Part shown: in pieces, positions 42,034 to 52,145 of the stretch
Position numbering within the stretch: position 1 is the first letter of the stretch
How the letters are laid out: each line of letters starts with the position of its first letter
Notes under the pieces: generated by a model
Told to the model about the DNA's origin: nothing
What the model saw: the letters and a program-made list of their open reading frames with translations, nothing else
Databases searched by the model: none
Program-made: the position numbers and the translations under genes
Assembly (NCBI RefSeq): GCF_000314005.1
Contig: NZ_JH980292.1
Location: 1,190,964 to 1,254,963 of the forward strand
Source of the DNA: Spirulina subsalsa PCC 9445
Lineage (GTDB): Bacteria; Cyanobacteriota; Cyanobacteriia; Cyanobacteriales; Spirulinaceae
Reading direction: 5' to 3'
Length of the DNA: 64,000 nt

Positions 42034-45000
42034 ATGAATTCTGGCAACTACCACAGGGAAATTACAAGAATTCTCCTCCCTTGGGGCATCGCAACGACTC
42101 ATTTTTTGGGGGTTGAAGTCGTATTTGCCCAAGGGGTAGTTCCCGCAATGGACGGGACTCAAACCCAAGTAGTGCAGGAAGGACAACAATTTCTGATTCA
42201 CGGAGGGGCGCTTTCTGGGGACGGGAGCAACTTATTCCATAGTTTTGAGCAATTTGGTCTAAATCGAGAACAAGCGGCTCAATTCCTCACCTCCGAGGGC
42301 ATTCAGAACGTTTTAGGGCGGGTAGTGGGAGGAAATCCCTCCCTGATTAACGGCCTAATCGAAGTCACGGGGAGTCAGGCGAACTTATACCTCATGAATC
42401 CGGCCGGGATTATTTTTGGCCCCGATGCCCGCTTAAATGTACCGGGGGACTTTTTCGCCACCACCGCCACCGGGATTGGATTTGAGGATGACGCTTGGTT
42501 TAACGCCATCGGGAGCAATGATTATCAGGCTTTAGTGGGAACTCCCTCCGTCTTTGCCTTTGATACCCCCCAACCTGCCCCCATTATTAACGCGGGGGAT
42601 TTAGCCGTCAAGAACGGGCAGCAATTAACCCTGATGGGGGGAACCGTGATGAATCAGGGGCGCTTAGAAGCACCGAGGGGGCGGGTGAATGTGGCCGCGG
42701 TTCCCGGAAGTCGCTTGATTCGCCTTTCCCTGCCCGGTCATTTGTTAAGTTTGGAAGTGGAACCCCCTCGGGATGCAGAGGGGCATATTTTGCCCTTTTC
42801 TCCCCTAGATTTGCCCAGTTTACTCACCACTCCGGCCGTGCAGGAGATGGTTACAGTATCGGAAGAGGGGGTAAACACCGGGGAGGTGTTTGTTTCTGGG
42901 TCGATTCAAGGGGACGCCGTGACATTCGGGGCCGTGAGTCGGGTGGTGGTATTGCCGGAGGCTGAAGTCCGCACGGGAAGGGGAGACGTGAGCGCCCCCA
43001 CCGTAACCATTTTTCCCCAGAGTCCAGAAGATCCCAAATCCTTCACCTTTTTAGATGCGACGGTGACGGACTATGAAACCCTACTCTATAACGGAAAACC
43101 GGGCAATACTACAGTAGTAGTGACACCCCAAGAGGATGGCATGGCCAAGATTACCGACACCTTGGCGGAAGTGTCTGGGGTGGATGAACTCCATATCCTC
43201 GCCGAGGGGAATGAGGGCTATTTTTGGTTAGGTCATGCCTATGTCACCCATGAGAATATTGAGCAATACCGTTCCCAGTTAGCCACCTGGTCTAAGTCCC
43301 TCTCACCAGATGCCCAGATTCTGCTCTATAGTTGCTTTACAGGCTTAGGATTAGCGGGGGATTTGTTATTGGGGGTATTGGCGCAAGAAACCGGAGCCAG
43401 TGTCGCCGCCTCTACTACGGCCGTCGGGAACGCTGAGTTAGGGGGGAATTGGACTTTAGAAAAACAAATCGGCACCATTACCGCCCAACTGCCCTTTAAT
43501 CCCGCCCTAACGGTGGATTATCGGGGAAAACTAGAAGTCTTGACGGCCAGTAATGTGGCGGAACTCATTACCGCGATTAATACCGCCAACAGCAATGGTC
43601 AAGATACCACTATCAACCTAACTCCGAACACCACTTTTTCCCTAGCACTGGTTGATAATTTCAGTCTATTTGATGGAGCCAACGGTTTACCTAGGATTCA
43701 AAACAACGGCAGTTTAACCATTCAAGGCTTTAACTCCATCATTGAACGCAACTCCCTGCTCGATTTCCGCCTGTTTTATGTGGATACGGGCGCTAATTTA
43801 ACCCTCAATAACCTAACTTTGCGCAATGGAGCCGCCACAGGACTCCTCAATGCAGGCTCCGGGGGGGCAATTATCAACTATGGCACCCTGACTGTTAATA
43901 ACAGCACATTGACGAACAATCTGGCTCTGAATCAAGGGGGAGCGATTTTCAATAATGGCGGTAATTTGACCATTAATAACAGCACCCTTGATAACAACAC
44001 CAGTGTAGTGGCGGGGGGAGCAATTTTTAACACGACTCAAACCGTTACCGCCACCAACACGACGATTAGTAACAATACCAGCGCCGATGGGGGCGGGCTG
44101 TTGAATAATGGGGGGAATGTCTCCTTAACCCATAGCACCATCACTCAAAACCGCTCGACGGATTTATTGGGACTCGGTTCCGGGGGTCTGACCAATAATA
44201 TCGGCACAACGACCCTGCGCAATAGTATTGTGGCGGAGAATGTTAACAATCTCAACGCGGCTCGGTCTGATGTGGTGGGTCTCTTTAACGATGGGGGAAA
44301 TAACCTGATTGGGATTAGTAATGGGACGAATGGCTTTACGGTGAGTCCTTTGGTGGGAACTCCGGCCACTCCCTTAAGTCCCCAACTCAAGCCCCTCGGC
44401 AATTATGGCGGCACGACGCGGACTCATGTTCCCTTACCCACCAGTCCGGTGATTCAGGCCGGGGCTAATGTGGGAGTGGCTACAGACCAACGGGGGAATA
44501 ATCGCGGGGTGCCGGATATTGGGGCAGTGGAGGTTACGGCGGATTTAGCGGTGTCTAAGACGGTGAGTAATCCCACCCCCCAGCCTAACGATACTGTGAC
44601 CTTTACGGTGACATTAACCCACAATGGGGGCGATGATGTGGGTGGGGTGACATTAACCAGCTTGTTACTGCCGGATTTAGAGTTTCTCAGTGCGACTCCT
44701 TCACTGGGGGCTTATAATCCGGTGACGGGACTTTGGACGGTGGGAACTCTTGTTCCGGGTGGTAGTGCGACGCTTACTATCACCAGTCGTCTCAATCCTA
44801 ACTTTGTGGGAACGACTTTGAGCCAAACGTCTGATAATTTAATGCTATTGGGGGAAGATCCCAATTTAGGGAACAATCAGGCCACTGTTGCGCTCACAAT
44901 TCCTCAACCTCCCCCTCCTCCTCCTCCTCCTGCTCCGACAGAACCTCCCTCTCTTCCCATTCTTCCCCCGGCAGAACTTCCCCCTCCTTCGCCGGATTTA

Positions 45001-46470
45001 TCGGTGTATCTGCCTGTTCTATCTCCTGTGATGCTGTCTGTGGAGTCTCCCGTGAACACGGAAACTGATGATCTAGTTGACGTTAATCGGGGGGAAGCGA
45101 TTCGCCGCTTAGTTAGTGGTCCTCCTTGGGATTCCTTGCGTCGAATGCCTCTATCTCTGATGTCTGAGTTGGTGCAGCATCTCGAAGAGCGTTCAAGTTC
45201 GGCTTTTTTGAACTATTTTGGGGATGTGGATGTTCCTCAGCGTCCGGTGACACTCTATGAGATGCAACGGAGTTTGACCCAAATTGATAATTTGACGGGG
45301 GTTAAACCTGCTTTAATTTACGCTTTTTTCCAGTCTACGGAAGAACCGGAAGAGTCAACGATTCTCTGGCAGTTCAATGATTTGGCGTTTAATGCGAATC
45401 GGGAACAGTTTATTACTCCGATGACGAATCCGCGACCGACTGATGAGTTGGAGTTGGTGTTAGTGACTCAAAGTGGGGATATTGTGCGTCGTCGGGTACC
45501 GGGGGCGACGAGGGAACGGGTGTTAGGGATGGTGCAACAATTGCAGCGTCGGGTGACAACTCCCCTACGGGGGGAGGCGGTGTTCCCTCCGGCACAACAA
45601 CTGTATGATTGGTTAATTCGTCCGCTTAAGGGGGATTTAGAGGAGCGACAGATTGAGAATTTATCGTTTATTGTGGATGCGGGTCTGCGGTCTTTACCGT
45701 TTGCGGCGCTCCATGATGGCGATCGCTTTATCATTGAAGAATACAGTGTGGGGCTAATGCCTAGCTTCTTTCTGACCGATACCCGTTATCGCAGTATCCG
45801 CAACGCCAGCATCTTAGCAATGGGAGCCGCCGAGTTTGATAATAAGGCTAATTTACCCGGTGTTCCCCTAGAATTAGCCACCATTGCCCAACAACTCCCC
45901 CGGGGTGATGTTTACTTAAACGAACAGTTCACCCTCGCTCAGTTTAAGTTAGCTCGCAGTCGTCAACCTTATCAAATCCTCCACCTCGCGACTCACGGGG
46001 ACTTTCAGCCCGGTTTACCCCAAAATTCCTATATTCAATTTTGGGATGAATTAATTACGTTAGATCGGATTCGGGAATTACAATTAAATCACCCTCCTGT
46101 GGAGTTGTTGGTGTTGAGTTCTTGTCGCACGGCTTTGGGGGATGAAGGGGCAGAATTAGGTTTTGCAGGTTTAGCGGCTTTGTCTGGGGTGCGGTCAGCA
46201 TTGGGGAGTTTATGGTATGTCAGTGATGGTGGCACCTTAGCACTCATGACCCAATTTTACAGCACCCTAAGAAGCGCACGGATTAAAGCGGAAGCATTAC
46301 GGGCGAGTCAACTCAGTTTGTTGCGGGGTGAGGTGCGTTTTGAGAATGGGGCGCTGGTGACACCCCACGGCCGTTATGCGTTGCCGCCAGAGTTGAAACA
46401 AATGGGGGCACGGACGTTTACCCATCCTTACTATTGGAGTTCTTTTACATTTATTGGGAATCCTTGGTAA
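42034..46470 (+). CDS. Secreted TPS-haemagglutinin/DUF4347/DUF11 protein with C-terminal CHAT protease
   Basis: 1478 residues in one frame. A signal region (about 1-32, ILLPWGIATTHFLGVEVVFA) precedes a filamentous-haemagglutinin TPS domain (about 40-330; LIEVTGSQANLYLMNPAGIIFGPDARLNVPGDFFATTA). DUF4347 follows (about 345-505; LGHAYVTHENIEQYRSQLATW, ILLYSC), then a beta-helix of NNSTLTNN-type repeats (about 510-830), a DUF11 domain (about 835-955), a Pro-rich linker (about 957-990), a helical region, and a CHAT caspase-like domain (about 1180-1478) with LHLATHGD (His1321) and SSCRTALGDEGAELGFAGL (Cys1364). TPS domains are normally exported by a TpsB pore, not found here. A cell-surface protease or adhesin-triggered effector is inferred. 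Confidence 0.88.
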   Translation: MNSGNYHREITRILLPWGIATTHFLGVEVVFAQGVVPAMDGTQTQVVQEGQQFLIHGGALSGDGSNLFHSFEQFGLNREQAAQFLTSEGIQNVLGRVVGGNPSLINGLIEVTGSQANLYLMNPAGIIFGPDARLNVPGDFFATTATGIGFEDDAWFNAIGSNDYQALVGTPSVFAFDTPQPAPIINAGDLAVKNGQQLTLMGGTVMNQGRLEAPRGRVNVAAVPGSRLIRLSLPGHLLSLEVEPPRDAEGHILPFSPLDLPSLLTTPAVQEMVTVSEEGVNTGEVFVSGSIQGDAVTFGAVSRVVVLPEAEVRTGRGDVSAPTVTIFPQSPEDPKSFTFLDATVTDYETLLYNGKPGNTTVVVTPQEDGMAKITDTLAEVSGVDELHILAEGNEGYFWLGHAYVTHENIEQYRSQLATWSKSLSPDAQILLYSCFTGLGLAGDLLLGVLAQETGASVAASTTAVGNAELGGNWTLEKQIGTITAQLPFNPALTVDYRGKLEVLTASNVAELITAINTANSNGQDTTINLTPNTTFSLALVDNFSLFDGANGLPRIQNNGSLTIQGFNSIIERNSLLDFRLFYVDTGANLTLNNLTLRNGAATGLLNAGSGGAIINYGTLTVNNSTLTNNLALNQGGAIFNNGGNLTINNSTLDNNTSVVAGGAIFNTTQTVTATNTTISNNTSADGGGLLNNGGNVSLTHSTITQNRSTDLLGLGSGGLTNNIGTTTLRNSIVAENVNNLNAARSDVVGLFNDGGNNLIGISNGTNGFTVSPLVGTPATPLSPQLKPLGNYGGTTRTHVPLPTSPVIQAGANVGVATDQRGNNRGVPDIGAVEVTADLAVSKTVSNPTPQPNDTVTFTVTLTHNGGDDVGGVTLTSLLLPDLEFLSATPSLGAYNPVTGLWTVGTLVPGGSATLTITSRLNPNFVGTTLSQTSDNLMLLGEDPNLGNNQATVALTIPQPPPPPPPPAPTEPPSLPILPPAELPPPSPDLSVYLPVLSPVMLSVESPVNTETDDLVDVNRGEAIRRLVSGPPWDSLRRMPLSLMSELVQHLEERSSSAFLNYFGDVDVPQRPVTLYEMQRSLTQIDNLTGVKPALIYAFFQSTEEPEESTILWQFNDLAFNANREQFITPMTNPRPTDELELVLVTQSGDIVRRRVPGATRERVLGMVQQLQRRVTTPLRGEAVFPPAQQLYDWLIRPLKGDLEERQIENLSFIVDAGLRSLPFAALHDGDRFIIEEYSVGLMPSFFLTDTRYRSIRNASILAMGAAEFDNKANLPGVPLELATIAQQLPRGDVYLNEQFTLAQFKLARSRQPYQILHLATHGDFQPGLPQNSYIQFWDELITLDRIRELQLNHPPVELLVLSSCRTALGDEGAELGFAGLAALSGVRSALGSLWYVSDGGTLALMTQFYSTLRSARIKAEALRASQLSLLRGEVRFENGALVTPHGRYALPPELKQMGARTFTHPYYWSSFTFIGNPW

Positions 46471-46598
46471 ATAGGGGAGAGGGGGAGCAGGGGAGTTGAT
46501 AATTATTACCTATTACCTATTCCCTATTCCCTATCACCTATTCCCTATTCCCTATTCCCCAACTCTCGGACTTATTCAGTAGACCCTAAGTATTAGGC
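46471..46598. repeat. Repeat tract with MITE-type right end
   Basis: After the CHAT stop come TATTACCTATTCCC-type tandem repeats and then ACTCTCGGACTTATTCAGTAGACCCTA (split at 46561-46588), which equals the right end of MITE copy C with changes. A left end with TGCTGAATA was not found, so it is a partial copy. Confidence 0.5.
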
Positions 46599-49500
46599 TC
46601 AAGCAAGACTTAATTCAGCGCGAACAATCAAATCGTTGAAATCGCGATCGCCACCAAAGGGCAGATCCTCAAACCCGAACACATTGCCGCCCAATAACTT
46701 GATGTGATCCACCCCGTCTGAATTGGCCGCACCATAGATAAAGTAAGCCTGAGCATCTAAACCCACCGCATTATCAGGATTGAGACTCAAGAAATTATCT
46801 GGCGTGCTATTGACAAAGATCACCGGAGCATACAACGCACCACCGCCTAACACCGCATTCGTCCGTCCAATCCCTTCATTTTCAATTCTCAAATCTACTC
46901 CGACGCGATTCTGTAACACAGCCTGCACATATCCGGCTTGACCCGGCAGAAGGCCATTAACCGCCCCCTGTTCATTATCAATGCGGTACAGTGTCACCGT
47001 ATTATTAAACGCCGCCTCACGGAACACCGTAAAGTTAGCTGTCACCGGCCCAGATACATTGCGCAAATCAATCAACTCCAGACCATCCCGTTGGAGATTT
47101 TGACCCAATCCTAAGCGAGCAACAGGCGGCACATTTAACTGTTCCACCGTTAAGCCCAAATTCCTCACCACTCCCGCAGAATCCGTTACTGTCAGGGCGA
47201 AACGATTGGGCGAGGTTTCCCGGACTTGTAACTGAGGACTATCAAAGGCAATGGTTCGACCATCTTCAAACTGGATATTAAAGGCAAACCGTTCCCCAGC
47301 TTCCAAACCCCCCAACAAGAACCCTTGCTTATTAACCATAAAGCCATTGGGATAAAAAGCTTGGGGTAAGAAGGAGAACAGAGGCGTTGAACCTGTAACC
47401 TGACCTGTGGCATTAAAACGGGTAATCCCCACCGCCGCAAAACCGTTGATGTTCCCCCCTGTCAGGGACACCGACAAACCATTCCCTGCCCGTTCTCCAA
47501 AGGCGAAGAAGCGCCCGGTTGCATTGAAAGAAAGTGTCCCCAAAATAGGAGTCGGAGGTTGAGGGGGTTGGGGTCCAGGAGGAACAGGGGGTTGGGGCGG
47601 TTGGGGGGGTTGAGGCCCGGGATCAACGGCTTGCACCGTACTCCGCACGGCGAAATCAAAGGGGCCTGACACTGTAGGATCATTGGTGGTGAACTGAATC
47701 GCCCCATCGAAGACATTGGGCGTTGCTGTATTCACGGACACCCCGAAGGTGGTTGAACTATTGGGTGCAATGGTTCGGTTGTAACTAGCGGTATCCAAAA
47801 CAAAGGCTGGATTCGTTGCCACCAAATCCCCTAACAGCAGATTCCCCTGGCCTCGGTTTTCAATGCGGAAGGTTGTCGTCGCGCTAGGAGTCCCGACTGG
47901 GAATAAGCCTAAATCAATGGGTAAGGTGGTGCCGTCGGTGATTTGCCGCAGGACGTTGTTATTGGCATCCAGTTGACTGACCACAATTTGCGGCGGTTGT
48001 TGCACTACCCCACGCACCGCAAAGTTAAAGGGTTGGCTAATGGTGGGGTCTGTATCGGTGGTAAAACGAACTTCACTGTTAAAGGTCCCCTCAACCGCTG
48101 TATTTAAACTCACTCTAAAGGTGGTTGCTGCCCCGGCGGCTAAATTATTTTGGAATCCGGCCCCATCTAAAGAAATTCCCGTGACATTGGAAAGGGTGGG
48201 ATTGCCTAGGGTTTGGGTTTGACCACTGGTGTTTTCAATGCGGAAGGTGGTGGGTTGGGGGGTGCCGTTAATTAAAACGGTGCCTAGGTCAATGGGGGGG
48301 GTGGTTGTGCCATCGGCAATGGTTTGTACCACCTGACCTGTTGCGTCGAGTTGGGAAACTACTAAACCCCGATTCACCGTTCTGGCGACATTGAGGTTAA
48401 ACACCCCATCATCACTAATATTGCTGGCGTTGGAGTTAAATTGCAGGTCTATTGTTCCTGACCCAACGGTGTTGGTGTTGGGGGTAATCGTGAAGGTGGT
48501 GGTTTGACCGGGAGCTAGGGTGGTCTGGGCGGGAGGGGTGAGGGTTAACTGGGCGTTGTTGGTGATGAAGTTGGAGAAGGTGAGGTCTTGTTCCCCAGTA
48601 TTGGCAATGGTGAAGGTGGTGGCTTGGGCGGGTCTACCCACGGGGAAAATGCCTAAATTGGCGGTGCCACCATCACTAATGGCTCCGGTCACACCTTCTT
48701 GAGTGAGGCGGATGATGGGGTTATTGGTTGGCTCAATGGTGATGGCGTTGGGGGTGGTTTCTACGTTACTGGGTTGCCCGGTGGTGGAGTTGGTGTTCCC
48801 ACTAATCTCTACATCAGGACCGAGAATCACCGTTGTCCCGGAATCGTCAGGGGCGCGCCCTTCTGTGACGTTGGCAATACCTGCTCCTCGGGCGGCGGTG
48901 TTATTCGCAATGACGGTGTTCCCGTCAATCGTCAGTTGCCCACCATTGACATTACGAATCCCCCCTCCAGATCCCGCACCACTGACGTTTCCGGTGATGG
49001 TACTGTTGGTAATGGTCATCACGGCACCTAATGCGCCGTTTTCTTTGTTGCCGTCGTTATCAATCCCGCCGCCCCCATCGGTAATATCTACACTCCCCGC
49101 AATGGGTGAGGCGGTGGCGGTGTTGTTGGTGATGGTGCTGTTATTAATGACGGCGACGGCTTGACGGTTGCCTGTCCCAACGTTAGTTAGGCCTCCCCCG
49201 TCGTCTCCGGCGGTGTTGTTGGTGACGGTGACACCATTGAGGGTAATATTCCCCCCGACGTTGTGAATCCCGCCGCCGTCGTTGGGAACAACTCCTCCTC
49301 TTACGGTCAGATTATTTAGGGTGAGGTCGCCGATGTTGTTGGTCAGAAGGCTTCCGGGACCCCCTACGAGGAAAATACGGAATAGCTCCTCTGAACCGGG
49401 ATCTCGTTGGAGGGTGGATCCGTTCCCGTTGATAATGATGGGGGAGGTGATCACCGGGAGGGCGGTGGCTCCGTAGTTGATGAAAGGAACTTGGGGGTTG

Positions 49501-50207
49501 GGGTAGGGGGTGGTAAAGTTAAAGGTGGTGTTGGGGGCAAGATTCAGGGTGTCAACGGTTCCTGGGGTGTTGTTGGCGGCTTCAATGGCGGCGATCAGTT
49601 GGGAGACTGTTGAGATTAATACACCCGGATAAGTCGCTTGGGTTTCTGGGGTCAGGGCGAGGGGTGAGGTGATGGCTCCGGTGTGATAGCCTAGGTTCCA
49701 AGTGCCTTGGAGTTGGGTGTTTCCGGTGAGATCGAAGGAGGCGGCGATCGCACAACCCACAATTTCGCTGAGTTCCTTGACAAATGCCCGCCCTTGTGCG
49801 TCCCGAGCGATTTGACAACCATATAAGAGAATTTCTGAGCAGAAACCCCGCCATTCTTGCAGTTGTGAGCGATAATCAACCAGATTTTCTGAGGTGATTA
49901 ATGTATTGCCTAAATATAACCGCCCGGGTGCGCCGTGGGTGATCAGGTGGAGACTGTGAATCCGGGGGTTTTGTTGGAGATAATCGCGAATCTGGGCGAT
50001 CGCATCTTGAGTTAAATCGAGAACCAAAACCGACGCTCCCCCCCACACCCCTGACACCAGCCGGGATGAATCGGCTACTCCGGGGTCAATCACAACCAAC
50101 ATATCCTGACCCAGTGAACCATTGGGGAGTTGGTGATCATGTTGGTGATCATTCAGTGGGACAAGGTTAGTCGGACGGTTTTGGTTTATGCACTCAATCG
50201 TTTTCAT
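46599..50207 (-). CDS. DUF4347/beta-helix/choice-of-anchor-D/DUF4114 exoprotein
   Basis: 1202 residues. The N-terminal ~190 residues are DUF4347 (VIDPGVADSSRLVSGV, HLITHGAPGRLYLGNTLI, SEILLYGCQIA). A beta-helix follows (about 195-480; GGGIHNVGGNITLNGVTVTNN). Three choice-of-anchor-D units come next (about 495-840), each with F(R/T)I(E/A)N. After a PQPPQPPVPPG linker (about 860-885), the C-terminus has NSDGVDHIKLLGGNVFGFED and PFGGDRDFNDLIVRAEL, the DUF4114 signature of large calcium-rich secreted proteins. There is no cleavable signal peptide, in line with type I export through the adjacent HlyD-like adaptor. It faces the CHAT gene and shares its DUF4347-beta-helix start. Confidence 0.85.
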   Translation of the reverse strand: MKTIECINQNRPTNLVPLNDHQHDHQLPNGSLGQDMLVVIDPGVADSSRLVSGVWGGASVLVLDLTQDAIAQIRDYLQQNPRIHSLHLITHGAPGRLYLGNTLITSENLVDYRSQLQEWRGFCSEILLYGCQIARDAQGRAFVKELSEIVGCAIAASFDLTGNTQLQGTWNLGYHTGAITSPLALTPETQATYPGVLISTVSQLIAAIEAANNTPGTVDTLNLAPNTTFNFTTPYPNPQVPFINYGATALPVITSPIIINGNGSTLQRDPGSEELFRIFLVGGPGSLLTNNIGDLTLNNLTVRGGVVPNDGGGIHNVGGNITLNGVTVTNNTAGDDGGGLTNVGTGNRQAVAVINNSTITNNTATASPIAGSVDITDGGGGIDNDGNKENGALGAVMTITNSTITGNVSGAGSGGGIRNVNGGQLTIDGNTVIANNTAARGAGIANVTEGRAPDDSGTTVILGPDVEISGNTNSTTGQPSNVETTPNAITIEPTNNPIIRLTQEGVTGAISDGGTANLGIFPVGRPAQATTFTIANTGEQDLTFSNFITNNAQLTLTPPAQTTLAPGQTTTFTITPNTNTVGSGTIDLQFNSNASNISDDGVFNLNVARTVNRGLVVSQLDATGQVVQTIADGTTTPPIDLGTVLINGTPQPTTFRIENTSGQTQTLGNPTLSNVTGISLDGAGFQNNLAAGAATTFRVSLNTAVEGTFNSEVRFTTDTDPTISQPFNFAVRGVVQQPPQIVVSQLDANNNVLRQITDGTTLPIDLGLFPVGTPSATTTFRIENRGQGNLLLGDLVATNPAFVLDTASYNRTIAPNSSTTFGVSVNTATPNVFDGAIQFTTNDPTVSGPFDFAVRSTVQAVDPGPQPPQPPQPPVPPGPQPPQPPTPILGTLSFNATGRFFAFGERAGNGLSVSLTGGNINGFAAVGITRFNATGQVTGSTPLFSFLPQAFYPNGFMVNKQGFLLGGLEAGERFAFNIQFEDGRTIAFDSPQLQVRETSPNRFALTVTDSAGVVRNLGLTVEQLNVPPVARLGLGQNLQRDGLELIDLRNVSGPVTANFTVFREAAFNNTVTLYRIDNEQGAVNGLLPGQAGYVQAVLQNRVGVDLRIENEGIGRTNAVLGGGALYAPVIFVNSTPDNFLSLNPDNAVGLDAQAYFIYGAANSDGVDHIKLLGGNVFGFEDLPFGGDRDFNDLIVRAELSLA

Positions 50208-50384
50208 GATCCGTCACTCCATCAATAAGACGTGGTTAAATCCATGATTCCCAAATCGCTGTCACTAGCATAACTTGAGAATCCCAGTTTTCCTCTAAGA
50301 GAAGGTAAAAATTTTACTTGAGGGTTGATGATAATTTTAGTCCGGCGCGAAATGTCTTAGACTTTCTCCATTAAAGCATCAAGA

Positions 50385-52145
50385 TTAACGAACTTGCTTC
50401 AAGCTTTCAATCTGATTGGTAAACAGTTCAATAAATAAACTAATCACCTTGCGATTTTCACGCACTTTTACATTGACACTAATTGACATCCCTGATTGTA
50501 GGGGGATGTCTCTACCTTGACTGCGTAGGACTTGATCCTCTAAGGCAATTGTGGCAGGGAAGCGATAGAAATTATACACTTCATCGGGAGCTAAAGCATC
50601 TGAACCTAATGATTTCACGGTGCCTTTAATGTCGCCAAATTCACTAAAGGGAAAGGTATCAATACGGACATCAGTATTCATTCCGGCTTGTACAAAGCCA
50701 ATATCTTGATTAGTAATAAAAACTTCTCCAACTAAATTATCTTGAGGCACAATAGAGAGCAAGGTTTGAGTCGGGTTAACCACAAAACTACGATAGGCTT
50801 TAAGATCAAAAACCGTCCCGGCCACCGTGGCGCGTAGTTCTTTGTATTCTAGGGCTTGAGCGCTTCTGACCAGTTGGCTTTCTAGTTCCTTAATCCGTTT
50901 CTCATTATTGACCACCACATTTAAAACCGCTTGGGTTAATTGACTATCAATTTCTGCGATTCGTTGGTTATTTCTAGCCATAGCTTCTTGAATGTCTTTC
51001 TGGGTGATGGCGGCGGTATTTGTAAACTGTTGCCCCCCTTGTTCAATGGCTAATTGAAGACGGCGATTTTCTTCCGTTAAACGGCTAATGTCGGCGCGGT
51101 TTGTCTCAATGCGTTGCAGTTGTTCCCGTTGTTCAATGCGGCTGTCATTTTGGATTCTTAAGACCTCAGAACGACGATCATTGACGGTCTGGCGTTGTTG
51201 TTCAATTTGGAAACGGGCGATCGCACCTTCTTGACCGAGTGGGGCCATTTCAGCGAGTAATCGCTCCTCTAAGGCTAAACTTTCTTGAGCTTGTTGTAGG
51301 GAACTTTGAGCGCGTTGGCGAATATCTTGTAAGAGATTTTGCTGAGTGATTAAATTGTTGCGCGCATCGGCAATTTGTACTTGATTTTGCTGTAATTGTC
51401 GTTGAATTTGCTGAACTTCTAAACGAGCGGCATTTTCACGGGAACGGGCTTCAATTTGGGAGACTTGCAGGCGATCGCGCTCTTGGGGAGAAAGTTGGCT
51501 CACATTGCCCGTCAGTTGGGCTTGATAGTAGCGATTTTCGGCTAGTAATTCGTCCCGATTGCGCGTCAGCCCTACCATAGCGGGCGGTAAATCCAAAGCC
51601 GCGATCGCCTTTAACAAATCCTCCCGACTCCCCGACTCAATCAACTGCCGATAGAGTTGGTTTTCCTTCTCCAGTGCTTCCTTAATCGCTTTGGTCGCCT
51701 CCAAATCTGCCCGAGACGTATTCGACTCAAAACGCATCAACAAATCCCCCGGCCGCACAAAATCCCCCTCTCGGACATAAACCGTTTCCACCACCCCATC
51801 TAAGGGGGCTTGCACTTCCTTCACCGTGTCCTGTGGCTTCAACTGTCCCGTCGCCTGAACCACTTGTTCAATTTCCGCTAAACAAGCCCATCCCACCCCA
51901 AAGGACACCACACTAATAATCGTCCAAACAATCGCCCGCGACCAGGTGCGAGGTTGTCGGAGAATCACCGCCTGATCAAAACGACGGTCTAGCCCAGATG
52001 CCTTTTTATCCCGACTCACCGGAGCCAACGCAGAACCATTTTTCGGTTGCGTTTGCACAGCACTACTCCTGCTGTTCTTGGTTGAGACGGCCTGCATCGG
52101 GTAGCGAATCCGTTGCCCGTTCCGATTGCCATTATTCCCATTCAT
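50385..52145 (-). CDS. HlyD-family type I secretion adaptor
   Basis: 586 residues. Cytoplasmic N-terminus, one membrane helix (about 70-88, AIVWTIISVVSFGVGWACLA), a lipoyl-like half (GQLKPQDTVKEVQAPLDGVVETVYVREGDFVRPGDLLMRF), a long alpha-hairpin coiled coil (about 140-430), the second lipoyl half (ELRATVAGTVFDLKAYRSFVV) and the beta-barrel with GMNTDVRIDTFPFSEFGDIKGTV. It bridges an inner-membrane ABC exporter and the outer-membrane TolC channel; neither is in the window. Directly downstream in transcription lies the DUF4114 exoprotein gene (177 bp), a likely substrate. Confidence 0.9.
   Translation of the reverse strand: MNGNNGNRNGQRIRYPMQAVSTKNSRSSAVQTQPKNGSALAPVSRDKKASGLDRRFDQAVILRQPRTWSRAIVWTIISVVSFGVGWACLAEIEQVVQATGQLKPQDTVKEVQAPLDGVVETVYVREGDFVRPGDLLMRFESNTSRADLEATKAIKEALEKENQLYRQLIESGSREDLLKAIAALDLPPAMVGLTRNRDELLAENRYYQAQLTGNVSQLSPQERDRLQVSQIEARSRENAARLEVQQIQRQLQQNQVQIADARNNLITQQNLLQDIRQRAQSSLQQAQESLALEERLLAEMAPLGQEGAIARFQIEQQRQTVNDRRSEVLRIQNDSRIEQREQLQRIETNRADISRLTEENRRLQLAIEQGGQQFTNTAAITQKDIQEAMARNNQRIAEIDSQLTQAVLNVVVNNEKRIKELESQLVRSAQALEYKELRATVAGTVFDLKAYRSFVVNPTQTLLSIVPQDNLVGEVFITNQDIGFVQAGMNTDVRIDTFPFSEFGDIKGTVKSLGSDALAPDEVYNFYRFPATIALEDQVLRSQGRDIPLQSGMSISVNVKVRENRKVISLFIELFTNQIESLKQVR

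Noticed and set aside
48699-49164. 110- and 153-codon plus-strand frames inside the DUF4114 exoprotein gene
   Set aside because: Antisense shadows of the long minus-strand gene created by its biased Thr/Asn/Gly codons.
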